Positions 44,897 to 56,740 of a DNA stretch of 64,000 nucleotides are shown piece after piece. Position 1 is the stretch's first letter. Every line of letters begins with the position of its first letter. Origin of the DNA: Crotalaria pallida (taxonomy: Eukaryota > Streptophyta > Magnoliopsida > Fabales > Fabaceae); assembly GCA_037953625.1 (NCBI GenBank), contig CM075656.1, forward strand, positions 70,141,001-70,205,000, written 5' to 3'. Position numbers and translations under genes: made by a program. The notes beneath the pieces are model-generated. The model was not told where the DNA came from, searched no databases, and saw only the letters and a program-made list of their open reading frames with translations.

Positions 44897-45943
44897 TCAA
44901 ATGCTAGAGTGGTGACTGTTGTTGTAGGTAAACTCTATGAGCGGCAAGAGTTTATCCCAACTTTCTTGACTCTCCAAGACACAAGCTCTGAGTAAATCCT
45001 CGAGTGACTGAATAGTCCTTTCAGACTGGCCATCCATCTGAGGGTGATAAGCAGAACTCATCCTCAACTTTGACCCTAGAGACTGTTGCAAACCCTTCCA
45101 AAACTTCGAAGTAAACCTCGGATCTCTATTCGAGACAATACTTGAAGGTATACCATGAAGACGAACGACCTCCTTGATGTACAACTGAGCAAACTTATCC
45201 ATATGATAGCGCATATTAACTGGAATAAAATGCGTCGACTTGGTCAATCTATCAACAATTACCCAGATTGCATCACAACCACCAACAGTCCTAGGTAATC
45301 CCGCCACAAAGTCCATCGAATTACTATTCCATTTCCATAGAGGAACCTCCAAAGGTTGTAACTCTCCACCTGGCTTCTTATACTTAGCTTTTGCCTTTTG
45401 ACAAATCAAACAGGAGGCGACATACGAAGCAACATCCTTCTTCAATCCGGACCACCAAAACAATTTCTTCAAATCTTGATACATCTTGGTTGATCCAGGA
45501 TGGATACTCATCCTACTTTTGTGTGCTTCGTCCAAAATCAGCCTTCTTATCTCCTGATCATTAGGAATACAAATCCGATCTTTGAATCGGAGAATTCCAT
45601 CATTTCCAATTTGGAAGTTTAATTCCTTTCCTTCCACAATCAACCTTCTCTTCTCTTGAAGCTCTTCATCTGACTGCTGTGAGTCCCAAACTTGAATCAG
45701 GAACTCATTGGTAATCTGAAACTTACCGAGCCTTATACATCCAGGTTCTATTTGCATCATCAAACTTAGATCTCGAAACTTCTCAATTAAAGAAAACTCC
45801 TTCACCATTAAAGCACTCATGTGAAGAGTCTTCCGGCTTAAAGCATCAGCTACTACATTTGCTTTGCCGGGATGATATTGAAGCTCGAAATCGTAATCTT
45901 TGATAAATTCCATCCAACGCCTTTGTCTCATGTTCAACTCTTT
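44897..45943 (-). pseudogene. Gypsy RNase H end and integrase, right copy
   Basis: It continues the RNase H frame after a TAG at 45944-45946 (KELNMRQRRWMEFIKDYDF, VVADALSRK). It then has the HHCC zinc region (HPGSTKMYQDLKKLFWWSG, CLICQKAK) and the integrase core. The second catalytic Asp is Asn here (VSNRDPRF against VSDRDLRF in the left copy), and QTDGQ reads QMDGQ. It ends at the TGA shared with the left copy. Even without the stops the integrase would be expected to be inactive. Confidence 0.92.
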
Positions 45944-47557
45944 CTAATCGAACAGATACTTCAAACTCTTATGGTCACTAAACACCTTGAACATAGTGTC
46001 ATAGAGATAGTGTCTCCAAATCTTCAAAGCGAAGACAATAGCAGCCAATTCTAAGTCATGTGTCGGATAGTTGACCTCATGCACCTTCAGTTGTCTGGAT
46101 GTGTAAGCTACCACCCTCCTATCTTGCATTAAAACACATCCAAGACCCTGCCTCGAGACATCACAATAAACATCGAAACTCCTATGTGGATCAGGTAATA
46201 CTAACACCGGTGAGGATGTCAACTTCTCCTTCAACAATTGAAAACTTTCCTCACACTTATGATCCCACAGGAAAGGTTGATCCTTGCGAGTCAACTTGGT
46301 CAACGACAAGGCAATCTTTGAAAATCCTTCAATAAATCTCCGGTAATACCCAGCTAAACCCAAGAAACTACGAACTTCCGTCACAGTTTTGGGTTGCTCC
46401 CATTTCAACACAGCTCCAACTTTAGCTGGATCAACCGCAATACCTTCTTTGGAAATAACATGACCCAAAAAGTTCACCTTATCCAACAAAAACTCACACT
46501 TAACAAGTTTGGCATAGAGCTGTTTCTCCCTCAAGATCCCTAACACAATCTTGAGATGTTCGGCATGTTCTTCTGGACTCTTTGAATAGATGAGAATATC
46601 GTCGATGAACACTACCACAAACAAATCCAAATAGGGTCTGAAGATTCTGTTCATATAGTCCATGAAAATAGAAGGAGCATTCGTTAGCCCAAACGGCATC
46701 ACCACATACTCATAATGCCCATACCTCGACCGAAAAGCCGTCTTCAGAATATCTTCGTCTCGAATTCTGATATGATGATATCCCGACCTTAAATCGATCT
46801 TGGAAAACACCGAAGCTCCTCGAACTTGATCCATAAGGTCATTAATCCTTGACAACGGATACTTATTCTTAATTGTGACCTTATTCAACTGCCGGTAGTC
46901 AACGCACATTCTCATGCTACCATCTTTCTTCTTAACAAACAATAACGGAGCTCCCCATGGCAAAACACTTGGCCTTATCATTTGTTTCTGCAGCAACTCT
47001 TCAATCTGCTTCTTCATTTCGGCCATTTCTGGTGGTGCCATCCTATACGGAGCAATAGAAATGGGTCCGGTTCTAGGTACGAGATCAATTCCAAACTCAA
47101 TTTCGCGCTTAGGCGGTAATCCTGGAATCTCTTCAGGAAAGTCTCGTATCACAGGAATATCCTCAATCTTCACTTCCTTCTTCTCTTCTACACTTGAGGA
47201 GAGTAAGCAAACATATCCTCTAGGCTCAAGACTTAAGGTTTCATGGTTTCGAAACTGGATTGTCTTAGCCTCACAATTAATGAGGACTTGGTTTCGGGTT
47301 AACCAATCCATTCCTAGGATCACATCTATTTTGAGCATGGGTAAGCAGATTAAATCTACTAGGGATGTGTGGTTTAAGACCATTATTTTACAGTCCTTGC
47401 AGACCTTAGACACAACCACCGGGTTATTGGTGGGGGTTTCAAGTCGTAGCTGATAGGGTGAATCAGACACTACTAACTTCAAACGATTTACACACTCAAG
47501 GGACACAAAAAGAGTGTGAGGCTCCAGAATCAAACATAACAACACAGGGTTGGTCAT
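45944..47557 (-). pseudogene. Gypsy protease-RT-RNase H, right copy
   Basis: 537 codons. The start (FVSLECVNRLKL, LKIDVILGMDWL) is the part of protease after its active site. Reverse transcriptase follows: MCVDYRQLNKVTIKNKYPLS, FSKIDLRSGYHHIRI, VMPFGLTNAPSIF and the catalytic FIDDILIYS. RNase H begins with YCDVSRQGLGCVLMQD and the conserved HDLELAAIVFALKIWRHYL. The frame ends at a TAG inside RNase H (45944-45946, after SDHKSLKYLFD), where the family continues. Protease is split from its active site by the homopolymer shift at 47507-47511. Confidence 0.93.
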
Positions 47558-48595
47558 TAAGGAGATAAATACCTTGAATCAGGTCAGAGGATTGAGTCGA
47601 TTCAGTTCCACTTAAAGCAAACACCTTTCCAGATACCGTCGGTTTGCTTGCTCCTTCTATCTTGACAGGCTCCTTACATTCGCGGGAGTAGTGCCCCTTC
47701 TTACCACAATTAAAACAGAGACCATTTTGTGCAGCATAGCAGTTGGTACCAAAGTGAAAACGATTGCACTTCTCACACTTGCGAGGATTCGCCTGAGAAG
47801 TACCTTTCCCACCATTAGCTTCTTTACCTTTCCCTTTTTGAAAATAGGGACCCTTGTTACGATTGTTGAAATTCTTCTTCCGGATAGGTCCGAATCCAAA
47901 CTGCTTTTCCTCTGTGCCTCTTCCTCTTTCTTATCATCTTCATAAACCCGGCACATCTCAACTAAAGCATGAAAACTTCGGATCTTTTGGTAACCAAAGG
48001 CAGACTTTATCTCCGGCTTAAGTCCATTTTCAAACTTGATACATTTGGACCTCTCATCAGGGTTGAGCTGATAGTACGGGGAGTACTTGATGAGCTCTTC
48101 AAATTTTGCTGCGTACTCTCCCACGCTCATGTCTCCTTGTTTCAGTTGCATGAATTCCATTTCTTTCTTTCTCCTTTGATCCTCCGGAAAGTATTTATTG
48201 AGAAATCTCTCAACAAACACATCCCAGGTGATCATCCTTCCTTCATAGTTCAACAATTGCATGGTATGATGCCACCAATTCTCAGCTTCACCAGAAAGCA
48301 TAAAAACTGCAAACTTCACCTTTTGAGCATCAGCACACTCCATAGCACGAAAAATCTTATTCAAATCCTGAATCCAACGATTCGCTTCCTCGGGCTTATG
48401 ACCTCCTTCAAACTTTGAGGGTTTAAAGTTTCGGAACTCTGAGAAAGTCTTTGACTCAGGACTTTCCACTTCACAAGGCTGAGATGGTGGTGGATTAGCT
48501 TGTTGCCTCTGTTGTTGCTGTTGCATACCCACCAACACATCCGTCAACCTTGCTATGGGATCAGCCATATGATTGTTATTGTTCCTAGCAGACAT
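47525..48595 (-). pseudogene. Gypsy gag, right copy, frameshifted
   Basis: It matches the left-copy gag from MSARNNNNHMAD through the gag core. Near 47904 one base is missing relative to the left copy, so the zinc-knuckle region is read out of frame in the open frame that runs to 47657. The protease active-site sequence (DSGAS) is still recognisable at about 47521-47535 in the original frame. Confidence 0.9.
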
Positions 48596-48762
48596 CTTAA
48601 ACCTGCACTAAGGGCTTTATATCAGACTAAAATCCTAACAAGAAGTATGCATAACACACCTCTTTCTACACTCTAATTAACCAAAACAGATACTAAGATG
48701 AGCATCTAGGACAGGTGTTACCTTTGGGGGATCACAGGTCGGGATCAGTTCGCGGGATCACA

Positions 48763-48774
48763 GCTCTGATACCA
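48763..48774 (-). promoter_or_regulatory. Primer-binding site, right internal region
   Basis: TGGTATCAGAGC on the minus strand, 5 nt inside the LTR 3 boundary, complementary to initiator tRNA-Met. Confidence 0.85.
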
Positions 48775-48779
48775 ACACG

Positions 48780-51700
48780 TGTGACGCTCTCGAAATATGA
48801 CTTTACTTATATCAAAATAAAGTACGTAAATAGTTTATTTAGAAACTATTAGATAATTTCATGAAAAACTTTTTCCTTTTTACATAATAAGTTTATATCT
48901 CAAAATGCTTTCAGGTTTGATAAAATAATTGTGTACTTGTTTTGAGTTCAGCGGAAACGATTTAAAAGTGTTAATATGGTTGCGAGAAAATAAATACCAG
49001 AATGATCATGCAACCATAGCCCATGCATATATATATATATATATATATATCATAAAACCCAAGTACACCAGATAACCAGATAGTGAAAGTCGAGGTAGCA
49101 AAGTTTTAGGGATACAGATCAGTAAGCATAAAATATTAGCTCTCAAATGCTCTCATCAAAATATATACAATATACTACAAATCAAAATAAGAGAGCCATC
49201 GAAAGCTGTGTCAAGACCACCCACACTGATGCCTGATCCCTGAATCCTCCAAAAGCTGAAACACTACATCCTACTATGGTCCCCATACTGCACATACAAA
49301 ATAAAGTCACTACATCACTGGCTGTCAGCAGCTGTCCCATCCACGTCCTCTACGGGGTCCTCCTCCTCCTCCTCATCTGACACCGGAGGAGCCCCAGTGC
49401 GACGCACTGACTCAGGTGAAGGTGCAAAACGTACCCTGGTGGTCGGACCAGAACGAGGAGTGACCGTAGCAGTAGCCTTAGAAGAAGTAGAAGGACGAGT
49501 AAAGGTAGCCGAACGTCTGACAGGTAAATTATAAAAACGACGGCCAGGACGTGGTGGAGGAGTACCAAAACGATAAGTATAAGCTGGAGGAATGTGCAGT
49601 ATGTAGATCATAGGGATGCGAAGCCTACGAGGTCGCACACGAGCAAGGGGGTTAGGGTGACGAAGGATCACGTCAACCTCACCCTCGAAAACAGCCCTGT
49701 GCTCCTCGTAATCCCACACTCCTCTACGGAGGGGGCGTAACTCCACGAATGTCATGTAGCGAGCCATCACCTACAAGGGCATAGGGAGTCAGCAAATACT
49801 AACGCATAATCAAATAGATAGGATAACAAATAATAAAATAATCAAATCTTTATTTATCATTTACCGCTATTTTCCTTTCTAATCAATTATCAATTGCTAA
49901 TAATCAATTATAATCCTTTGATAATCCATTAGAATTTCTTAATAATCACTTACATAAATCAATTCTCATTACATCATAAACATCCAAACATAATAACCAA
50001 TAATCAATAATATATGCACTGACAATGCAACTCATCTATCAATGCATGATCGTTGGCCAACACAACAGATAGGTTCCCGTGGCACCTTTAAAACATGCCC
50101 GATACTCCTCAACGAGTACCTCTCGGAATCGGCCAACATTAAACGACACCCCTAGAGCTCATAGAAGTGACGCCGACGTATCCCGCAAGACTACGTCTCT
50201 CGAGCCCGGCGTTTGAAGACATGCCCACACCCACGTGTGTATTTCCGGAACAAAAGGTGCAACCCCGGTCACCGATATTCCCTTACGTCCCGCATAACGA
50301 CCCTTTGGAGCAGACACCTTCATGAGTGTCCCTCAAGTCCAAACGACCCTTTGGAGCAGACACTTTCACTAGTGTCCCTCGAGTCCAAAATAAATGACCA
50401 TAAGGGATATGCCCACGCCTCACGGACGTGTCTCCACCAAATGTGGGAATCCAGAATGCAAATGCCATGCATGACTCCACAAGCATAAGTGTATTTTAAG
50501 TTTACTTGAGGTCATTTAACATAAACATTTGGTATTCCCAATTACTATTTTCATAAACCTTTGTCAATATGTTCCAACTTCAGCCTTTAATCGAGTAAAA
50601 TGCCTGGCTAATCGATTAATGAGTTAAATTCTGATTTTTTTTTATTACAAAATTTCATTGATAATCGATTATTCATTTATAACACTTCAAACTGATCAGA
50701 ATTTACTCGTATTAATCGATTAACAGTCTGGTTAATCGATTAATATATCAGTAAAACAGTGCTGAAACTGGTTTTTGAATACCAAATTCATACCAACTCA
50801 ATTTTGACCAAAACCAACCTCCAGTACAACTTAAATACAACATAATAAACTTGTCCATAACATCAATTGCACCAAATAACATCAATTCCACAGAATCATG
50901 TTGTTTTCCCCAAATTTGACCTAAAACTCAACTTAACATATCAAATTTTAATTAACACCATTTCAGATCAAATTGAGGATTCATTTAGCTTCTAATACTA
51001 TAATCTAACATGTTCCAATTCATGTTTCATTTCAGATTGGCCTCCAAGCCATTGTCCACTAACCTAGTGCCCTTTGAACCACATAGGGGTTCATTCTACA
51101 TTCAATTCAATCCCATAATCTATTCTAGCATTAGTAAAGCTTCTCCCTTATCTCAATGAAGTTTTTTGAATGCAAAGACAGCAAGAAAATCCTCAAATTC
51201 TACAATCACTTCTTGCTCTGTTTTCGGTTCCAACACAAGTTCAAGAGAGCAAGTTTGGCAGAGGATTTGACATAGCAAACGTGCATGAAAACGAATAAAC
51301 TTGGTCAATATAGAAACTAGGCATTGCTAACTTTAATTAGAAACCGAAATGACACGATTTGAGGGCCTCTACATACCAAAATCGAAGACTTGAACTTGGC
51401 ACCTCAAAGCTGAAACTGCAGAATTCAGTTTCTTGGACCAATCTTCAACGAATTCGTTCTCCTTGCACAAGCCACCAAACTGCACGATTTTTGTCTTGAA
51501 TTGAAGGTCTCTTTGCAAGCTTTAAAATGGTGTAAAGCTTACAATTAGTGTGTGGTTGAGAATTAAGAACGAAGACGAAGAACAGAGGGTGTTCAATTGG
51601 AATTTGGACAGAGTTTCCCTTCTTCTTTCCAATTTTCCTGTGATTTCCATCAACCAAACCATCAATTTATAGCCAAATTTGGCTTCCATGCAACTCAACA

Positions 51701-52093
51701 CGTGTTTTCCACTAATTCCAGTCGGTGCTAGGTGTTAGTTTTTGAATCAATCAGCTCACTGAGTCATCAAACGCACTATCTTCAATCTCTGCACCATCAT
51801 TAATCGATTAACGTTCGGGTTAATCGATTAACACGACCAGTTTTTCAAAAATTACTATTTTATTCACTTTCCCTCCAAATATCTTTTCAATATTGACTCC
51901 TAGGTCCTTTCCAAGGACCAAACTGCAAAAACACCTTATTTCTTAACCAAAATATTTTTCTTATATTTTTCCCTTGATTATCCTTTTAATATAATCATAA
52001 TTTAATAAACAAAACTAATTAATTCCATATAATTAGTTTTATTTAAATATTTCTTTTTTATTTATTTGGGAAGCAAAAATTCGGGATATTACA
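48780..52093 (-). repeat. Gypsy LTR 3 (rightmost)
   Basis: It ends in TATTACA at 52093, followed by the ATTCT target duplication and then LINE sequence. It carries a (TA)n run of intermediate length (49027-49050), the palindrome clusters and the same minus-strand ORF. Confidence 0.93.
49315..49767 (-). CDS. ORF inside LTR 3, unknown 150-residue protein
   Basis: The third open copy of the LTR frame. Several private replacements cluster in the Pro/Thr-rich middle (for example RRSATFTRPS and TPRSGPTTRVRF), which suggests relaxed constraint since duplication, yet no stop or frameshift has appeared. Confidence 0.4.
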   Translation of the reverse strand: MARYMTFVELRPLRRGVWDYEEHRAVFEGEVDVILRHPNPLARVRPRRLRIPMIYILHIPPAYTYRFGTPPPRPGRRFYNLPVRRSATFTRPSTSSKATATVTPRSGPTTRVRFAPSPESVRRTGAPPVSDEEEEEDPVEDVDGTAADSQ

Positions 52094-52450
52094 ATTCTCA
52101 TACCATTTCTCGTCCTAGTCTTACCTGTATACCAAAGCTTAAAACTCATAGAGTCTAATTCATTTACCTTTTTTCCTTATCCACTTAGTTTCTTGTAGGC
52201 ACATGAAATTGACCCTCCTCCTAATTATGGTGTCCACTATTTCCATAGATTTACCGGTAAGAGTGCATATATTCCAATCTGAAATCTAGTCCCATGAACA
52301 AATTTATTACTCGCACCCATTCACTAAAATGCGTGAACCCTTACTTATTTTCACTATAGGTGCTTGCTTATTTGACACTATATTTGGACCATACAACGTG
52401 TTGCTTCTGGGCAACGACTTAGTATTAACCCTATAACATTGTTGATCCAT
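52094..52450 (-). pseudogene. LINE remnant, upstream half (endonuclease N-terminus)
   Basis: On the minus strand, from about 52285, the frame gives LTGKSMEIVDTIIRRRVNFM, CLQETKWIRK and, after a shift, ELDSMSFKLWYTGKTRTRN. This is the start of the apurinic-type endonuclease domain of plant LINEs. It breaks off at the gypsy TSD and resumes at 34700 with DKEWKKEVVDMKRI, so the gypsy element inserted into this domain. Upstream sequence to about 52450 resembles LINE leader, less certainly. Confidence 0.8.
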
Positions 52451-54069
52451 ATCATATAGATCATATTTGACAAAGTTTTACGTTAACTGTCGACTGTATA
52501 ACACAACATTCACCTTTTATCCAAGCTTAAGACCGATTATATATAGCAAAAGTGCAACATAGACAAGTTTAAAACGACTAAATAAATAAATAAATAAATT
52601 AAATGGTTGAGTAAAAGAAATGTATGCATGATAGACTCAAATAAGAAATAATACTTGTATGAATTATACTCCTTTTTATAGTATTTTTAACTTAGATAAT
52701 TCTTTTTTTAATCACAAAATTCACTTTATTTATTAGACAAGAAAGCCTTAGAATAATGTTAAAAATCGTTTTTAATATTAAGTATATTTCTTTGTCAATA
52801 ATAAAAATGAAAAGCATGCGATTGTGTCACATAAAGTGAGAAAAAAGATGTTATTTATAAAAGCCGAAAGAGAATTAAGAGTATAGAAAAATCAATTTTT
52901 TTTCGCAATATATGATTGTTTCTTCAAGAAATTATGTGTCGATTCTAGAAATAAAATATTATTTTTTGACCATGTACACTTTGAATTTTAAGGGGAAAAA
53001 TATTTCTTTAGGTTTCATATCCAATCAAATAATTGCATGTTTGTTTAAGGTTGAAGATTACTATGCTTTTAGCTTTTTTTAAAAATAATAATAATAATAA
53101 TCATAAGCTAGTGCGTTTGTTTGTCATACAAATTATAATCTTATATTATATTTTTTTGGTAAAATAATCAAAATCTATAAGTTCTCTTATAGCAGATGGA
53201 GATTATTTTTTGAAAGATTAATTTTTTAGACCATGTAATTTTCCTATTTTACCTTTTTCACTCCAACATATTAACTACCCACTTGTTAAGTCATACCATC
53301 CATTTCTTGTAATTTAGTAAGTAAAAATAATCTTCTTTACACTATGCAAATAAAACAGATTAATTTAAATTTATTTTTTAGCTAAGATATCTAAACATAA
53401 ACTGATTACAATCACATAAAAAATAATCATAATTTCATTTTACCAACTATACCAAACACGCATCAAACAAAGAGAGAATTAAACATATCTTTCATTCTCT
53501 CCACTTTTGTTCATGTTTCTGTCACTTTCTCTGGAAAATGATTTAGTGATTTTGTAGTTTGTAGCGTTGGATGAAAATTGAATGGCTCAAATTTAAATTA
53601 GAATTAATTTACAATTTAAAATCCAAGCCCATCAAATTTTTATTCAGTGGTGCAGAAGTGATAAAGTCATGAAAAGTTACCCAATAAAAATCACTGCTTC
53701 TTTTTCTTTTCTTTATTTTTTATCCCTTCTTTACGTAACAAATAATTGAAGTTAAGAGTGAAATTTACTGTATGTTAAATTAAAACGCGATAAGGTTAAT
53801 ATTCTCATATAAGCATTAAGCGGATGGTTTTTATTTGTAGTTTTTTTTGGTCAGGTATATTTTTAGTTTTTATTATTCATTTCTCAACCAATATGAAATT
53901 AGCTTAATTATGTATACATCTTCGATGTAAATAATAGATAATATATCACTCCCTGTCTCCCCATGCACAATTTTTAAGAAAGTTATTATAAGAGTTAAAA
54001 TATTTTTTTTTGTGATAGATATGATAAATTGATAATACATTATTATTGGTTGATATTGTAAAAAAGGGT
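52451..54069. other. AT-rich spacer
   Basis: No gene, RNA or bounded repeat was recognised. There are short TAA and AAT runs (52575-52600, 53080-53100). 53040-53480 contains weak inverted similarity but no clear termini. Confidence 0.4.
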
Positions 54070-54227
54070 TTTTTTTTCTTTTGCACCTGGTATCTGGCCC
54101 ACCGGGCCGACTAATCCGGATCCCGGGGTTAAAGTTTTATTCCTCTCTCAACGTTGTTGCGGGAGATGGAACAGTGATTCGCCCTACCAAGTGCAGCCCC
54201 TGACACAACTGCCCTAGCAGCTTGTTG
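54070..54227 (-). mobile_element. tRNA-derived SINE (family A, copy 2)
   Basis: It matches 11600-11778 along its length, including AGTGCAGCCCCTG, GTTTTATTCCTCTC and GGGCCGACTAATCC. Box B is degenerate. GTAAAAA at 54058-54064 and 54228-54234 is a probable target duplication, with further approximate matching beyond it. The tail is the T-rich run at 54070-54082. Confidence 0.75.
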
Positions 54228-54234
54228 GTAAAAA

Positions 54235-54699
54235 GTGTTTTGTTATACATTGCTAATGTTTTAACCACTAAACATAAAGTTTATCTTGAAAATATTGTGT
54301 TTGATTTATTAAGAGACAATTTTAGGTTTCCAATATACATTTTGATTTAATGTTTTTTAATTATTATTCTTAGACAATGTATAACAAAACTCTTGAAAAA
54401 CCTTTTTAAATCAATAATTTTTACGACTAAACCTTATCGAATTTTATAACATAGTTAATAGAAATAATTTAACAAATAAATAAATAGATAGATGCACAAA
54501 AAATAAAGAAAAATAATTTATAAGTTTGCAAATAGATAACATTGATCATATAGAAAATGATATATATACTTTACTTATTAATAATTAATAAGTGATTAAT
54601 AAGTGATTCAACATTTTTTTTTATATAAATTTATTTGTAGTACGTATATTTATCTCAAAAAGAGAATGTGTAACATGTTTCCCTAAACTAAATAAAATT
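54235..54699. other. AT-rich spacer
   Basis: Nothing recognised. Confidence 0.4.
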
Positions 54700-55015
54700 G
54701 GCCTTGTGTTGGCAACTTGGGCATGCCCATATGTCAGAGCTGCCACCTGCAGGAGACAGAATCACAGAATCAAGTTCACAACCATACAACAAGATGTACG
54801 AACTATATATCACCGTCACGTTCACGTGCATGGCTGTATGTTAATTTTAATTTTTCTCAAACAAGAATGGAAGAACTCACATGGGCATGTGCCCCCAATC
54901 GTGCTTCAGACGCCCACGAGGTTGCGCCTGAATTTTTTATATTTCACCCTAATTTCCATGCCAATCCCCACCGCCACCGGGTCCCTTTGAAAATTTGCAC
55001 GTACTATTTATGAAT
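54700..55015 (+). other. Balanced-composition island with two overlapping frames
   Basis: About 300 bp with much higher GC than its surroundings. Two + strand frames (94 and 98 codons) overlap almost completely and neither shows a domain, signal peptide or family motif. It may be a fragment of an old gene, an exon, or a repeat. I see no basis to choose. Confidence 0.3.
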
Positions 55016-55210
55016 GTTGAATGATTTGATTCTTCTTAACAAATGTTTTTAAAATTTTTAGTATTACAAAATAATTATAAGTATATATTATCATATCTTA
55101 AAAATATAAAAATCATTTTTTTTAATGAATCTGTACTATAATTAACTTCTTAACTACCTTCATATATAGAATACATTAGATCTTCTGATCTAACAAATGT
55201 TTAAATAGTG

Positions 55211-55859
55211 TTTTTTTTAAATCATCAACGGGGCTAATGCCCAAAGAGAATTAAATTAAATGAAACGGGGAAAAACAATCTCATAAGCGTCTTCACAAAG
55301 AATTGAAAATAAAGCAGAAGGACAATGAGGAATATAGTCACACCCCCTATCAACAGAATAACTCAAATTAGCCATAAAATCAGCACACCTATTTGCTTCA
55401 CGATACACATGATTCATGGTTACCAACCATTGCAATTTAAGCAATTGACGAATCTCTCGAACAACTGGAAAACAGTGATGGGTAGCAGCACAATGTCTTT
55501 GCACCAAACAAAGAGCTACCTGCGAATCCATATCCACCTCCAGAGCAGCAATATTGAGTTGTTTAGCCAGCCGCAAACCCCATAATGACCCCCAAAGTTC
55601 TGCCTTAACTGACGTACATGAGCCCAAATTACACAAGAAACCATGAATAAATTTACCTGTTTCATCACGAACCAAACCACCACACGCAGCCACATGCAAA
55701 TTTCTTCTAACAGAACCATCAACATTCAGCTTCATAAACCCAACAGGAGGAGGAAGCCAAGAAATAAGCACTTCGAATTCCTTTTTATAAGACAAGATAC
55801 CCATATCAGATGCAACGGTACCTTGAATAAATTGGGAAAAAGATAAAGCTTGAAGTAAG
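55211..55859 (-). pseudogene. 5'-truncated LINE: RNase H domain, 14-bp TSD
   Basis: The direct repeat ATGTTTAAATAGTG (55197-55210 and 55860-55873) flanks the insertion. On the minus strand, codons ending at 55256 encode a plant LINE-type RNase H: KLNVDGSVRRNLHVAACGG with Asp, SVKAELWGSLWGLRLA with Glu, ALEVDMDSQVAL with Asp, and HVYREANRCADFMANLSY with the last Asp. All four acidic positions are present. A short 3' UTR and an A-tail (T-run at 55211-55218) follow. The open frame extends beyond 55859 by chance into flanking DNA. The upstream LINE body is missing, as usual for truncated LINEs. Confidence 0.88.
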
Positions 55860-55873
55860 ATGTTTAAATAGTG

Positions 55874-56116
55874 CTTTATGTTGAGAAATATATTTAAAAA
55901 ATATAACATTGAAAATTGAAATTTTGAATCTTTTAATATATATTTAAATTGACTACTTTTCAATGCGATGCTTCTATTTCAAACAATTTTTTTTATTTCA
56001 ATGCAATTACTAATCTGCTCGAGTATAGTGGGGTTTTTTTGGAAAATTCCAGCAAGATACTACTTTCCATTTAATCGAGCTCATGATTAAACCTATAATC
56101 ACATGCGAATATTTTC
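55874..56116. other. Spacer
   Basis: AT-rich, nothing recognised. Confidence 0.4.
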
Positions 56117-56385
56117 TTCATTCCAATTTATTTGTCGTTTTAACTTTTTAATTTGTTTTAAATTATTTACTGCTTCGGGAATTTGAGAATGTATTAATTA
56201 ATTTTTTCTAACTTTGACCTTATTTTTAAACATTTTAAAATATGTAAAATGCTTGATAATTAATTTAGTGTGATAATATAATAAAATTGTCTCATTTTTC
56301 TCTTGATAATTGAAATATTAAATAATTTTCTTAATCCGTATCAAACTCTTAAGATAACATATAAATAATTGGAACGAAAGGAGTA
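56117..56385. mobile_element. Stowaway-type MITE
   Basis: The left end TTCTTCATTCCAATTTATTTG and the inverted right end TACTCCTTTCGTTCCAATTA match moderately, with inner arms carrying TTTGTCGTTTTAAC and similar sequence. Non-coding. Confidence 0.5.
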
Positions 56386-56487
56386 CATATCTTTTTCATA
56401 TATACCAACCTTAATTAATTTCTCTTTTAATTAAAGCAATACCTTAAAGCACTCGTTATCGTTTCTAAAATGAAGAGAGAAAGAAAA

Positions 56488-56683
56488 ATGATTGATCAAT
56501 TTACAAAATTAACCTACAAATAGGCCTATATAGCATAAATGAAGTGACATGTGTCATTTGCTTACTATTAATTAGTTAACAAATGATTACTATTGATTAG
56601 TTAACAAATGACACATGTCATTTTCTTATGATATAGATTTGTTTGTAGGTTGATTTTAATTTGTAAGTTGATTTATCATGACT
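56488..56683. mobile_element. Fold-back MITE with ~70-bp arms
   Basis: The left arm (ATGATTGATCAATTTACAAA, then AACCTACAAATAG, then GACATGTGTCATTTG) is the inverse of the right arm (CAAATGACACATGTC, TTTGTAGGTTGATTT, TGTAAGTTGATTTATCAT). A short ATTAGTTAACAAATGA segment is also repeated directly at the centre. No target duplication was fixed. Confidence 0.6.
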
Positions 56684-56740
56684 CAGAGGAAAAAAAAAGA
56701 ATTGATAGTGAGAAGGGGGAGAGCGATTTTACAAGATTTG

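Larger units (their letters stand above)
34701..52093 (-). mobile_element. Ty3/gypsy retrotransposon, LTR-int-LTR-int-LTR, TSD ATTCT
   Basis: Three near-identical direct LTRs (34701-38001, 40927-44228, 48780-52093) enclose two internal regions (38002-40926 and 44229-48779). A single 5-bp duplication ATTCT (34696-34700 and 52094-52098) flanks the complete structure, and the LINE sequence continues on both sides. The coding strand is minus. Pol order is PR-RT-RNaseH-IN with a chromodomain-like C-terminus (VIWENADVSETTWE), so it is a gypsy chromovirus, probably Tekay-like. The left internal region lacks about 1.6 kb covering RT-RNaseH. The right one has all domains but is broken by frameshifts and stops. 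Neither copy can encode a full polyprotein. Confidence 0.95.

Noticed and set aside
55860..55963. Extension of the RNase H frame upstream of the LINE
   Set aside because: It lies beyond the 14-bp target duplication and is therefore host flank read in frame by chance.
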